Below, piece by piece: positions 9,773 through 22,053 of a DNA stretch of 64,000 nucleotides. Origin of the DNA: Ichthyophis bannanicus (lineage: Eukaryota > Chordata > Amphibia > Gymnophiona > Ichthyophiidae). Made by a program: the position numbers and the translations under genes. Numbering within the stretch: the stretch's first letter is position 1; each line of letters starts with the position of its first letter. A model generated the notes under the pieces. The model saw only the letters and a list, made by a program, of their open reading frames with translations, did no database searches and was not told the DNA's origin. The stretch is from the NCBI GenBank assembly GCA_033557465.1, contig CM066031.1:1227205312-1227269311 (forward strand). The letters are read 5' to 3'.

Positions 9773-12700
9773 AAAGGAGCAGAGGCTCACTGCCTCTTGG
9801 TACTGGAGGGATGACCAGATAGTGCAACTGGACAGAGTTAGACTTGAGCCCAGACAGAGGTTGAGAAGGTACTGCAACACCTGAGCCACCAGGCAGGAGA
9901 ATGGTGTGCTGATCACAGGGCTGACCCTAACAGAAAACCTACACCATTTGAGGGTATAAGCCTTTCTAGTAGAGGCCTTGCAAGAGGCCAGCAGAATGTC
10001 CTCCACTTCAACCAGGAGGTTGAAGGGGGCCAAAGTCACCTCAGCAGCCATGCTGTCAGTGACAGGACACCAGATTGGGGTGCAGGCGTGTGCCTCTGAG
10101 ACCTGTGGTGGTTCCCAAGGGGATTGGGGTGTCCTTCAACTGCAGAAGCAGTGGGAACCATGGCTGCCTGGGCCACTGAGGAGCTATCAGGATGAGAGAG
10201 GCCCTGTCGGAGGGTCCTGAACAAGGTCTTAGCAATCAACAGCGTAGGAGGGAAAGTGCACATGAGGCCTCCTGACCATGTGACCAGGAATGTGTCTGCT
10301 GCCACCCTGGAGGGGTGGGCCTGCTGGGAGCAGAAGCAGGCCAACTGAAAATTGTCCGGGCAGGCGAACAGGTCCATCACAGGTTCTCCCCAGAAACTGA
10401 AGAGCCGACTGGCTACCCTGGAGTCCATTAGCCACTCATGTGGCTAGAGAACTCTGCTGAGCCTGTTGGCCAGCTGGTTGTCCTGACTGGGCAGGTACAC
10501 TACCAACAGGAAGATACCCTGTCAGACTGTATGAGCAGAGGGCTAGAGCCTCCCGGCAAAGGGTACAAGAACCTGTGCCCCCTTGTTCATGTAGAACATC
10601 GCCACCTGGTTGTCTATCTGGAGCAGAACTGGCTGGTGAAGCAGGTGGTGATGGAAGTCCCTCAGGGCTAGGTATATGGCTTGGAGCTCTCATCTGGTAA
10701 CCAGTTGCCCTGTGTGCAGAGATCTCTGCAGTGGGCTCCCCAGCCAAACAGGGAGGCATCTGTGGTGAGGACCCTCAAGGGGCTTGAGGCCAGAAAAAAC
10801 ATGCCTGCCTTGAGATGCTGGGGCACACATTCCAGACCAGGGGAGTCCACCAGTTGATGGGTCACCGAAACTGAGGCAGCCTGTGGCCTGGGACCACTAG
10901 TTTGAGACACCACTGTGCTGCCCTCATGTGGGGGCAAGTGCCTGGGGTGATGTGGACCATGGAGGCCATGTGTCCAAGGAGATGCAGGAGAAGCCGGGTG
11001 GGCACAGGAATAGTGCTGCATGTCCCAGGATCGTGCATGGTGTGGCCTGCTGCACCTCTGAGGCTGTGTCTCCCTTTATAAGCCGGTCATCCAGGAAGGG
11101 GAAGACAAAGACCCTATGGAGCCAGAGGGAGGCAGCCACAACTGCCAGGCATTTTGTGAAGACTCTTGGGGCGGAGGCTAGGCTGAATGGGAGCACCCTG
11201 TATTGAAAGGGCCCCCCCCCCGGCCCCCCTATGAACTGCAGGCAATGCCCATGGTTTGGATGGATGAGGATGTGTACAAGCATCCTTGAGGTCTAAGCAG
11301 CATGGCCAGTCTCCCTGCTGGAGATATGGCAGCAAGGTTCCAAGGGAGAGCATCTTGAACCTCTCCCTCACTAGGAATGTGAGGTTGCGCGGGTTGATGG
11401 GCCTTAGGCCCCCTGTCCTCTTTGGCACGAGGAAGTACCTGGAGTAGAACCTCTTGCCCTTGAGTTAGGGCACCAGTTCCACTGCTTTGTCCATGAAGAT
11501 CTGCCAACTCCTTCAGAAGGTCCCAGTGGAGGGAAGACACGAGGGGCTCTCCTGGGAAATAAAGGGGAGGTGTCCGAGTCATATGGAGGACATAACCCTC
11601 CCTGACCACCTGAAGAGCTCATGAATCTGTGGTGATGACATCCACCTCTGGGCATAGAGGGCAAGATGGCCCCCTGTGAGCTGCTGATCTCCACAGAGTA
11701 GATAGACTATGCTCAAGAATTCAAACTGCCCCCTGGCTAGGCTGGAGATGGTGCCTAGGGCTTTGGAGCCTTCTGCTTACACAAGCCATGCCCATGTCCC
11801 TTGGTCTGCTGACCCTGTTGGGGAGCCAGGGAGGCCTGATAAAGTGGGTAGTTTTGGTAAGCAGTTCCCTTCCTCAGGTGAAAGAGCTTCTTACCCAAGT
11901 CCTTCTGTTGGGGAGGGGCAGTGGTCGTCTTAGAGAGCCTGGTCCTCATCATGAGCTCTGGCAAACCCATGACAGACAAGACTGCCAAGCTAGAGACAGA
12001 GGTTCTCTCCTTGGCATGGGACATTAACCCATTTGTCCTGAACCCCCTGGCGGTATGCACTGATGCCTGTCACAGCTACCCAGGCTGCTGATTTGAACCA
12101 GTCATAGGCTGCTCGAGACATGAATTTGGAGCACTCATGGACTGCTTTGGCCAGGTTCTTGAACCGCTGCAAAGGTTCCTTTGAGAGACCAGCCAAGAAC
12201 CTGGTGAGTTCCTTTGCCAGATCTCAGGTACATGTCCATGTACAGCTGGTAAGCCTGGATGTGGCAGATGAGCATTGAGCCCTGGTAGCACTTTCTTCTG
12301 AGGGAGTCCAAGGTGCGGGTTTCCCTGCCAGGGAGCACCAAGGAGTGTATCTTCTGGCTTTTCAGCTGATGCATGGCCAACTCCACCACCATGGAGTTAA
12401 TGTGGCAGCTGTGACTTCTGGAAGCCTGGTCTCAAGTGGACTTGATACATTGAATCGAGCTGTTTGCACTCCACTGGCACCAATGCTGGTGTCTCCCACA
12501 TTGAACATGAGCCATTCCAGGATGGGAAGAATGGGCACAGTGATTCCCATGGAGGAGCCTTGTATGAGGATTTCCAACTCATCCGCCCAAGGGTCCTTCA
12601 CTGACTTGGTTGGGAATGCCAGGCCTTAGGCATGTCCTTGGGATGGGGACTGCTGCTGAGGTTCCAAGACAGGAGAGTCAGAAAGGATGTTGCAGTGGCG

Positions 12701-13977
12701 ATGGGTATTAGAGGACTCATTGTCCTGTCTCCCACTTGGGAGTAGTCCGTTGAGGACTCAGAGGGCTGCCCTGTGGGCCTCAGGGCCCCCAAAGCCTTGT
12801 GGCCGGCACCTGGTAAACTTGCTGGGGATGACCATGGTCCTGCTAAGCAAGACTCAGTGTGGCCACAGCTAAGGACTGACTTAAGTCCAAAGGACCTCTA
12901 GGATATATAGACTCAGCCTCTGGGTATGTCTTCGATGCCGAGGGTCCAGTGGTCAGGGCAGATGAACCGGTCGTGCCCAACAGTGCCTGCCGCTGGTCCA
13001 TTAAGGCAGACAAACTGCACTCCAGGGCCACCATTCTGGACTCTGGACCAGAAGGCACCAGTCTTTGGCACAGGCACTGAGGGACTCTGGCCTGATGCTG
13101 GCTCCCCCTAAGGGGAATCCTCAATTAGGATAGTGTTTGGGGACAGAGGCAGGTCCATGGTCTGATCCTTCCAGGGGACCTTTGTAGGCCGCTCCTTCTT
13201 TGATGCCTGTGATGAGCATATGACTGGAACTGGGCCCGGGAGGCCCTGACTGGTCAGAATCATCCAAGGATGCTGCCTTCAATGGTTTCTTCTTCCTAAG
13301 TTCCCTCGAGGGAGACCCCCTTTGAGGAACCATGAGGCTTGGGATTGGAGTGTACTACCCGAGATGTCAGGGCCTCAGACGAGGCCCTGACCTTCAGAGG
13401 CATTGGGGAGTTGAGGAAAAAACCTTATGCTGCTGCTGGCGGCTCTTGAGAGTCTTACTGGACATCCTTTTGTAGAAACTGCAGGCTGCTGGGTTGTGGT
13501 CTGGCCCGAGGCAGTGAAGACAGCAGTCTTGTCAGACATGCTTTTGGAGCACTGATCACACTTCTTAAAGCCATTGGTAGCCATGGGGGAAGTACCCCTG
13601 CAAGATTGAAGGCTCTCTGGGCTGCCAGCAGGAGAGAAACAGGCACAGATGCTAAAAAAGAAAATGAGACTACAAAAATAAACCAAACCCGATGCTGAAG
13701 CACTGAGGTCAGTAGGCAGGAAGAGTATCTGTGCAATACCAGAGGCAAGTGTGACAAAAAAATTAGACTTTCTGGGGACAAGCCATACAATGTCTGAAGG
13801 GCTCTGTGGAAAAAAGGAGACTGAGCAAGATGGCACCCTTGGGTGGGAAGGGAACCATGCATGTGTTTTAGCATTCCCAAAGGCTTTCTTTGAAAGCTGG
13901 GGAAATGCTCTGCACAGGCTCTGGTGCCGACGTCACCCATATGTGAGGACTGACTTCCTGCTTGCTCCTGGAGATAA
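9773..13977 (-). mobile_element. DIRS retrotransposon, left end missing
   Basis: On the minus strand it runs from a 5' terminus at the right (ccatatgtgaggactgactt, then ctcctggagata ending at about 13976), through gag (about 11700-13560), RT (11114-11430: MPKRTGGLRPINPRNL and CCLDLKDACTH), RNase H/methyltransferase-like (10230-10760) and the N-terminal part of the recombinase (about 9790-10051, ASTRKAYTLKWCRFS). It stops at the CR1 junction, so the catalytic recombinase half and left ITR are absent. Stops and frameshifts occur in every gene. This is an older subfamily than the copies at 16474 and 38069; it overlaps in content with the broken copy at 4885-6202, so the two are separate insertions. 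Confidence 0.8.
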
Positions 13978-16473
13978 CAGGAAATCTCTTCCAGTTTCAC
14001 CCTCAAGGAACTGGTGGCTAGATGTATCAAAATCGGATTGCAAGAGCACCAAGATGTCTAGGATGGAGGCAGTGGAAAGGTATGCCAGCCTCTGCACCAT
14101 AATTCAAAGATGTGTCCTATGCGGATACATGCCAGGTTTGTAGACCTCCAGGCCTGTAGCAAGGTCACCATCACTGAGCCCAAATATCCTCTTTTACCTC
14201 ACCCTTTCAAGAGCCATGCCATAAAAGTGAGAATTGAACCACCTGAGGCATGCAAAGTGGCCCCTGCTTCAAGAAGTCCTTCTGACCTGGAAGCTGCCAT
14301 GGTCTATCTGCCAGTATCTGAATCAAGTCAGCATAACATGGGCACCTTGGCCAGTCCAGTGCCACTGAAGTTACTAATCCCCAATGTGCCTCTGTTGCAC
14401 TACCTGGCCTATGAGCACCCATAGGGGAAAGACATAGGAGACACTCGCCAGGCCCTCTGACATTTTTTCTTCTGCTGAAATACCATCAGGCCTTGGGCTG
14501 ACTAATGTTGTCTAGGTCTATGACCTGTGTGCCCCATCAGCAGACCACCTGCTTGAACACCCTATGGTTGAGCTGTCACTCTCCAGGATCCACGCGTACT
14601 CTGTTGAGGTAGTCTGCCACCACACTATTGACTCCTGCTATGTGTGCTGTAAACACCTGGAGACAAATCCCTGCTCATCTCAACAGCCTTTTGGCCTCCT
14701 CCTCCAGGTCTGCATTCCCAGGTCTGCTTCCTTGCTGGCTGATGTAAGCCACTGTGGTTGCATTGTCTGAGTGGACTGACTACTTTCCCCTGCAACCATG
14801 GCTCGAAACCTTCTAGCACCAAGGTCACTGCTTGCATCTTGAGCCTGTTGATTGACCACAGAGTATCCTGTGACTCCACTGTCCCTGAACAAAGTGTCCT
14901 TTGCAATGGGCTCCCCAACCTGACAGACTGGCATTGGTCATCAGTGGAACCCACACCAGGGACTTGAGTGGCATGCCCCCCCTTCCAGGCTCCCTGGATG
15001 CAGCCACCACCTGATGGCTCTCCTGGTGCACCGCAGGCAGGGGAGTACTTGGGACAGGGATTGACTGATGGGCCACTGACAGAGCAGAGCCCTCTGCAGC
15101 AGTTGCATGTATGCCTTTGCCCATGGGACTAGCTAGATTGGCCACCATGGTCCCCAGAACCTGCAGATAATGCCATGCCGACTGTCTCGTCTTGAACTGC
15201 CAAATCAACTATTGTAGCTCCTGTGCCCGGTGATCTGGCAGAAAAATCCTGCCCATGTGTGTACTGAAGCATGTTCCCTAATATTCTAGCTCCTGGGCCG
15301 GCTATAACTGACCTCTTGACCAGTTTGACCCCCTCTTCCACCACCCCCCCCCCCCAACTGAGACTTGAAGGATCTCCACCACATGCACTGTTGCTCTCAC
15401 TGTCATCCATAGACTTTGCCAAGATCAGCCAATCAACTAGGTATGGGGTAGACAAGAACCCCTTTCCTTGGAGAGCTGTCACTGCTACCACGACCTTTGT
15501 GAAGGTATATGGGGGGGGGGGCAGTTGCCAGACTGAAGGGCAATGCTTGGAACTGGAAATAGCCCCTTGGCACCGCAAAGCAGAGATGCTGATGTTCTGG
15601 ATGGGAATGTGCAGATATGTCTCAGAGGTGTCAAGAACACTGCTTTCTAAGATCATTACTGATCCCGGCATTTCCATGTAGAAATGCAGTACCCGGAGAC
15701 AGTGGTTCATGCCCTTGAGGTCGGGAATAAGGAAAAAAGGAACCTTCCTTTTTGGGCACTACAAAATACATGAAATATTGACTGCAGCCATACTGGTCTC
15801 ATGGAATTGGTTCCATGGCTCTTAGCTGCAGGAGATGAGTCAAGGTCTCTTCTACTACTGCAGACCACTTTGGGTGATCGAGGGAACTGTTCTTGCTCTG
15901 GCAGCGGGTACAGGTGCATCATGGATTGCACCCCTTTAAGACCAGCACCCAGCAGATCCCACTCATCCTGGATCATCTGTCATACTACTCCATGTACTGG
16001 GAAGACTTTCTGCAATTTCTGCACCACCTAGAGCAGCGGATCCTCCAGCACCTCTTCCTCTGCTGGGAGGTTAGTGGGAATATTCAGGGCCTTGAGGGAC
16101 TCCAACATGAGCACTGGCAGCTCCCTCCTGGAACTGAGCAATCTGGCCCTGATCCTCCTGTTCTGGGTTCTCCTTCCAACTCCTCATGCAGATCTAGCTC
16201 TGTGTCAAGGTCTTGCCCAACCAACCTTTCCAACAATGATGATTGCTGTCACTCCTGAGCCTCCAGCCCACTTAGATGCCACTGCCGACTTGTGCTCTTG
16301 TGTTCTGGGGCTGAGGAGCCGCTTGTCAAGCCCTGTTGACATAGGCAAAACACCTTATGCAAAAGGCAACATTGGTGAGAACTCCCCCAGGAGTCCTATT
16401 GCTCCCTCAGCTTGAAGGGTGGATGGCCCAGGCATCATGCAGGGACCAGGAGCTGGATCCGTTGAAGGTAAAG
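13978..16473 (-). mobile_element. Second-family DIRS fragment, RT joined to gag
   Basis: The left part (14200-15100) matches the RNase H and methyltransferase-like region of the DIRS at 57561. The minus strand of 15129-15710 gives a damaged RT with CLRVLHF and a degenerate LVDWLI in place of the YLDDWLI seen there. At about 15707-15976 it turns into gag (MIQDEWDLLGAGLKGVQ, matching MIQEEWDQPEAGLGGIR at 60300). RT and gag stand too close, so the gag C-terminus and RT N-terminus have been deleted. A younger DIRS begins at 16474 and may have inserted into this one. Confidence 0.65.
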
Positions 16474-16730
16474 CACAGTTACTTACCTGTAACAGGTGAT
16501 CTCTGGGAACAGCAGGAATTAGTCCTCACATATGGGTACGTCGGTACCGACTGAGCCTGCGTGGGAATGCTCCCAAGCATGAAAGCTTTTGGGGCATACC
16601 ACAGCGCATGCGCGATGCCTTCCCGCCTTTCCTAACAACTCTCCTCAGTTCAAGTTTAAAGCTGAGACAATAGAGAGAAAGAGGAAAGGAAAGACAAAGA
16701 GATACAACTCCTAGGGGAGGTGGGAGGGTT

Positions 16731-16822
16731 GTGAGGACTAATTCCTGCTGTTCCCAGAGATCACCTGTTACAGGTAACTGTGCTATCTCCAGGAACAAGA
16801 AGGAATAAGTCCTCGCATATGG
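16731..16822 (-). repeat. DIRS internal complementary region (ICR)
   Basis: The first half (gtgaggactaattcctgctg to caggtaactgtg) is the inverse of the left terminus at 16474-16525. The second half (ctatctccaggaaca to cctcgcatatgg) is the inverse of the right terminus. The two halves touch, as in DIRS1, where the ICR templates completion and circularisation of the cDNA. Relative to the copy at 38337, gtaa is missing at the centre. Confidence 0.85.
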
Positions 16823-16923
16823 GGACTCCCTAGCTAAGATGCCTGGGAGATCCCCAAGGGTATGAGACCCTGAGGGTTCCTCGTCTTCCTATGGATCTCA
16901 GGCATCCATTCAGGGAAGGAGGG

Positions 16924-18000
16924 CAGGAGTTGTTCAAGAATGGAACAGGTGTCTGAGGACAGCCTGACCAAACAAGGCATCCTGGCGGGAGTCCTTGTCC
17001 AAACAGTAACGGGCTGTAAAGGTATGAACCGAGGCCCAGGTGGCTGCTCAACAGATCTGGTTGATGGACACAGAATGAAGATGAGCCATAGAAGTGGCCA
17101 TGGCCCTCCAGAGAAAGGTTCTTACTCTGGCAAGCAAAAGAAATACACTGAGCAATCCAATTGGACAGTGTTCTTTTAGAGACTGAAGTCCTAAATGAGA
17201 AGGATCAAAAGCAACAAAAAGTTGGGAAGACTTTCTATGTTGCTGTGTCCTGTGTAAGTAAAAAGCAAGAGCTCTTTTACAATCTAGAGTATGAAGGTTC
17301 CTCTCTGCAGTGGATGCATGAGGAGCTGGAAAAAATACAGGTAAATATACCTCTTGATTAAGATGAAAAGGTGAGACCACTTTAGGCATAAAGTGAGGAT
17401 TTGTCCTAAGGACTACCTTATCATGATGGAACCTTGTATAAGGTGGATTAGCCACTAAGGCCTGCAGTTCACTGATGCAGCGAGCAGAAGTGATTGCAAT
17501 AAGGAAAATAACCTTCCAGGAAAAAAATTTCAAGGAGGTAGTGGCTAAGGGTTCAAAAGGTGGCTTCATGAGCTGACCAAGAACCAAATTTAAGTCCCAT
17601 GCCACCGGAGGTGGTCGAATGGGAGGTTTAGTTAAAGTTAGGCCTCTCATAAATCTTGCAATAAGAGGATGAGAGGAAATAGGTTGTCCATTGATAGGCT
17701 TAAGGAATGCTGCAATAGCACTCAAATGGACCCTTACTGAATTCGTTTTAAGGCCTGCATTAGAGAGATGCAGGAGATATTCCAATAGAGAATTCACAGG
17801 AAGTGCCAGAGGGTCAAGACCCTGTTGAGCACACCAAATGGAAAATCTTTTCCATTATACGCCTAGTGGAAGGTTTCCTGGAAGCATGGAGGATATACTT
17901 CACTTGCTGAGAAAGATTGAAGTCTTGAAGGTCTAGGCCTTCAGTAACCAAGCTCTGAGGTGAAGGGACTTGGGATTTGGATGCCACAAAGTCCCTTCCT
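16924..18000 (-). pseudogene. DIRS tyrosine recombinase (YR), catalytic motif deleted
   Basis: The frame 17048-17797 keeps the core-binding part (LLEYLLHLSNAGLKTNSVRV) and the first catalytic Arg region (SARCISELQAL), but Arg-Arg there has become Arg-Cys. Compared with the copy at 38069, 26 bp are missing near 17100, between two catggcc-type repeats, which removes the HxxR box and shifts the frame. A second deletion near 17845 removes the residues after PSTRR. The recombinase would normally integrate a circular DNA intermediate without target duplication. It cannot do so in this copy. Confidence 0.85.
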
Positions 18001-19850
18001 CCTGGGACAGAAGGTCTGGTGCAGCTCCCAAGTCCAGGGAGGAGGCTTGGGAGAGATGCAGAAGTAGAGGGTACCACACTTGGCGTGGCCAGCGTGGAGC
18101 TATGAGGATCATAGATCCTTGATCCCTCTGGAGTTTGAACAGAGTCTTGGGAATCAAAGGAATGGGTGGAAAGGCATACAGGAAGTCCTGACCCCAATGA
18201 AGGAGGAAGGCATCCTTGGCCTGAGCTCCCTGACACGGAATTCTGGAACAGAACCGGGGAAGTTTGGCATTCCACGGACTTGCAAAGAGGTCTATGTCCG
18301 GGGTTCCCCATTCCTGGAAAATTCTGAGTACCTGATCCATGTGCAGGGACCATTCGTGTGGAAGCAGAACTCGACTGAGTCTGTCTGCCCAAGAGTTTTG
18401 GATTCCTGGTAGGTATACTGCCAGGAGATGGATTTGATGCTCTCTGGCGAAGGCCCACAATCTTAGAGCTTCGTTGCAAAGCGACAGAGAGCCAGTTCCT
18501 CCTTGCTTATGTAAAACATGGCTACTTGACTGTCCGTATGAATGAGGACTGTCTTGTAGCTGAGGAGGGTATGAAAGACCTTGAGAGCTAGGAATATTGC
18601 TCGAAGTTCCAAGTGATTGATATGAAGAGAGGTCTCCTGTGGGGACCAAGTGCCTTGGGTGGAAAGGTCTTGTAGATGAGCTCCCCAACCTGTTTGGGAG
18701 GCATCTGTTGTGAGGGTTGCCTGGGGCAACGAAGGTTGAAAGGGGGACCCCAGCAACAGATTTTGAGTGGACATCCACCATTGGAGAGACCAAAAGAGAC
18801 GTTTGGAGTTTGCTATTTGGTCTGAGAGAGCTCCTGAAGCTTGAGTCCACTGGGTGGACAAAGTCCAGTGAGCTGCTCTCATGTGTAGGCAAGCATAGGG
18901 CACCACATGTACTGTGGAAGCCATGTGGCCTAGTAGTTGTAGCATCTCCCGGGCAGTTAAGTGGCTCTTTGACTGAATCTGGGAGGCTAACTGCACTAGA
19001 CGTTGGCAACGAGCCTGGGGAAGATAGGCTCTTGCAGTAGTAGTGTCCAACCAGGCCCCTATGAATTCTAGGGACCAAGTAGGGGTGAGTTGAGACTTTG
19101 GGAGGTTTACCACAAGTCCCAGGTATTGCAGAATGCGCCTGGTGCGGTCTAGGGAAATCTGAGCCTCTGACTGGGTTGGAGCTCGGATGAGCCAGTCGTC
19201 CAGGTATGGGAAGACAAATATTCCCAGAGTGCGTAGAAATGCAGCAACTATTGCCATGCATTTGGTGAACACTCTTGGAGCAGAGGCTAGACCGAAAGGA
19301 AGCACTCTGTATTGGTAATGTTTTCCCTGGAACAGAAAACGGAGGAATTTTCTGTGAGATGGATGGATGAGGACATGAGTGTACGCATCCTTGAGATCTA
19401 GAGAACAAAGCCAATCCTGACTCTGTAGGTATGGAAGGAGTGCGCCTAGAGAAAGCATCTTGAGCTTCTCCTTGCATAGAAATTTTTGTTCAATTCTCTG
19501 AGATCTAGAATGGGTCTGTATCCCCCTGCTTTCTTAGGAATGAGAAAGTAGGGGGGAGTAAAACCCTGACCCCTGTTGAAGAGGAACTTCTTCTATGGCC
19601 CTCTGGGCCAGAAGGGTGGTTACCTCCTGATCCAGAAGGTCGAGGAGAGATGTGGGAGAATTGAAATGTCTCACCATGGTGAAGGGAGGAAGGTCTGAGA
19701 AATGAAGTTTGTAGCCCTCTCTGATGATGGAGAGGGTCCACTGCTCTGATGTGATTTGCTCTCATCTGGGAGCAAAATGAGCTAACCTTCCTGGAATGGT
19801 GAGAGGTTCTGGCTGTTGTAGAGCCAGAAAGGTTAAGTTCTCTAATATCA
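17933..19850 (-). pseudogene. DIRS RT-RNase H-methyltransferase-like gene, frameshifted
   Basis: RT is continuous at 18463-19458: LCSLDLKDAYTHVLIHPS, VLPFGLASAPRVFTKC and the catalytic YLDDWLI, then RNase H TTDASQTGWGAHL and HTDSQVAMFYI. Near 18510 a 4-bp loss relative to the copy at 38069 (ccttgcttatg versus ccttgtttgtttatg) shifts the frame. RNase H then continues in the frame that ends at 17933 (RLWAFAREHQIHLL), followed by DIDLFASPWNAKLPRF and LIAPRWPRQVW, the position where DIRS1-like elements carry a DAM-methyltransferase-like domain. Further shifts near 19490 and 19765 separate the N-terminus. Confidence 0.87.
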
Positions 19851-19852
19851 AG

Positions 19853-21671
19853 TCAAAAACCCTGAGGGGCTTGGGACTGCTGGGTTGCAGCAGCCCCTGC
19901 AGGTTTAGGCCTGGCCTGTTCAGGTTGCTGACGCTTAGTAGCAAAGCGACCTGTAGAAGATTGTTGACCAGAAGTAGAAGGAAATCTGCCCTTCTTGTAA
20001 AAAGACTTTAAAAGATTTCTTCTTGGCCGGAGTGGAGGTAGACTTAGAAAGTCTATCCAGAGCAGCATTTTCTGCATCCATTTGAGTGGCTTTAATTTGC
20101 CACTCTTTGCCAAATAGATGTTTCACCTGTACAGGGCAGATTTCTTAAACCATCTTGAACCCAGGGTTCTAGATCAGAAGCCTGGAGCCAAGCAATTCTA
20201 CGAGCAGCTATAGCAATGCCCGAGGCTCTGCTGGCACCTTCAAAAGAATCAAAGGCTGCCCTGTTGGAAAACTTTGAAATGTCTTGAGTATGCTTAAGCC
20301 AAAGAAGGAACTCATCCCTTTTATCCTCTGGAATAAAAGGGAGAAAGTTGTGCAGTTTTTCTGCAACCTCCTTCAGAAACATACCCATATAAAGGCTGTA
20401 TGAATTGATTCTGGCAATAAGCATGCTAAGCTTGGAAGATTTTCCTACCAAAAGCATCCAAAGTCCTGCATTCTCTTCCTGGGGGAGTAGAAGTGTGTCT
20501 TTTGGTACTCTTTATCCTCTTCATAGCTGGCTGCACCACAATGGAGTGGTGAGGAAGCTGAGTTTTTTGAAATCCAGGAGGAGGGAGGGACACGGTACAT
20601 AGTGTCCAATCTACAAGAATGAGGAGAAAGGGTGAGAGGAGTCTCCCACAATTCAATCAAATGTTCCTGAAGAATTTCATGAATTGGCAAGGTGACTGCC
20701 TCTCTGGGAACCTTAGAGTATCCCGAAATATCTAATTTTTTTGCTCTAGGTTCTTTCAGAGGTTACTGAAATAGAAAGTCCTTTAGCTACTTCTATTATG
20801 AAGTCTTGAAAGGACAAATCCTCTGGAGGAGACATTCTCCTTTTTGGAGAAGGCGACTCCTCAGGAAGGGTGAGATACTTCAGGGGACTCATCCGATGAC
20901 TCAGAATCAGAAGAATCGAAGTATCGTCTGCTCGATTCTAAAGATCGATAGGCGTATTGATCGGTACCGACATCGGGTGTCCCTGGTACCGGGTCGGTAC
21001 CGAGAAAGAGCCCAGGACAGGGAGCCGGAATCAGTATCCTGGCCGATGTCGATACAGCCGGTACCGGTATCGAAGTTGGTACCGGTACCGACAACAGAGC
21101 TTGTTGTGGTACCGACTGCGTCGCAGCCTTGATGAAAGCCAGTATAGCCTGCTGCATGGATTGCAGTGTGATCCATGGACGCCACGACTGCCTGGATGTC
21201 AGTACCGGGAGATTGTGCCGGTACCCCAGAGCAGTCTAACAGGTGATCGGTCGAGGCCATGCCATCGATGTCAACCTGTAACCCCATAGGAGCAGCTTTG
21301 GAAGCCGGAGCTTCCCGCTGGGGTTGTTTGGCTGGGGCAGGATCCTCAAGGGCAAGCCCGGAGGCATCTCGATGCTTAGAGGGAGATTTGCCCTTCGAGG
21401 ACCTGCTAAAAGTATGTTTGGTTACCCGAGATCCATCAGGAGGAAGACCTGGAAGATGTCGATGCTACTGGCAGTGCATCCGTGGGAAACAGCACATGGA
21501 GCTTGGCTGCCCGGTTCTGTAACCCTCATTTAGACATTAGAGAACAGGACTGGCAATCCGGGATGAAGTGTTCAAGGCCCCAAACATTTAAGACACCATT
21601 CATGGGTATCTAACAGAAATTGTACTGCTACACTTAGTGCATTTTTTGAAGCCGGAGGCTGGTTTTTCCAT
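19853..21671 (-). pseudogene. DIRS gag, frameshifted
   Basis: The likely start is the ATG at 21671, the same MEKPA-type start used by the copies at 43293 and 44702. Readable segments are at 20861-21287, 20426-20690 and 20092-20457, in different frames. The C-terminal half keeps the conserved gag stretch GIAIAARRIAWLQASDLEPW followed by NLPCTGE. Between about 20940 and 21240 the DNA is packed with ggtaccg/cggtacc motifs. Gag should package the element RNA or DNA intermediate. It is non-functional here because of indels. Confidence 0.85.
21000..21240. repeat. ggtacc/ggtatc-rich tract in DIRS gag
   Basis: Dense, irregular copies of ggtaccg, cggtacc and gtcgatacc. Similar tracts are at 34700-35330, 42560-42850 and 43960-44270, always in the middle of gag of the same DIRS group. 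On the coding strand they translate to Val/Ile-Pro repeats; other frames are also open there, which makes false ORFs. Confidence 0.8.
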
Positions 21672-22053
21672 GAGGGAAAGTTTCTTGTGGGCCTGGAGGC
21701 CTAAGAAGAAAATACACCAAGTGAGGAAAAAAGTTTTTTTTTTTTTTTTTTTTAAAGAAAAGAACTACTAAGAGAAAAGACTGGCGGTACCGGTACGGCG
21801 TTGGGGAAGGCAGACACGTGACCAAAGAAATAAATTAAAATAAAGAACTTCAGCGGTGACAGGAACACGACCTGCTGGCTCCGCGGAAAAGAAGAACTGA
21901 GGAGAGTTGGTAGGAAAGGCGGGAAGGCAGCATGCATGCGCTGTGGGATGCCCCAAAAGCTTTCATTCTGGGAAGCTGGGGAGCATTCCCGCGCAGGCTC
22001 CGTCAGTACCGATGTACCCATATGAGGACTTATTCCTGTTTGTTCCTGGAGAT

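Larger units (their letters stand above)
16474..22053 (-). mobile_element. Structurally complete DIRS retrotransposon (5.6 kb), inactive
   Basis: The left end cagttacttacctgtaacag and the right end gttcctggagat delimit the element; an ITR with cctcacatatgggtacgtcg is at 16520 and inverted near 22000. On the minus strand the order is 5' ITR, gag (19853-21671), RT-RNase H-methyltransferase-like (17933-19850), YR (about 16924-18000), ICR (16731-16822) and 3' ITR. It differs from the copy at 38069 mainly by small indels. Two DIRS hallmarks, no long direct repeats and inverted ends with a complementary internal region, are both seen. Multiple frameshifts make it non-coding today. Confidence 0.92.
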
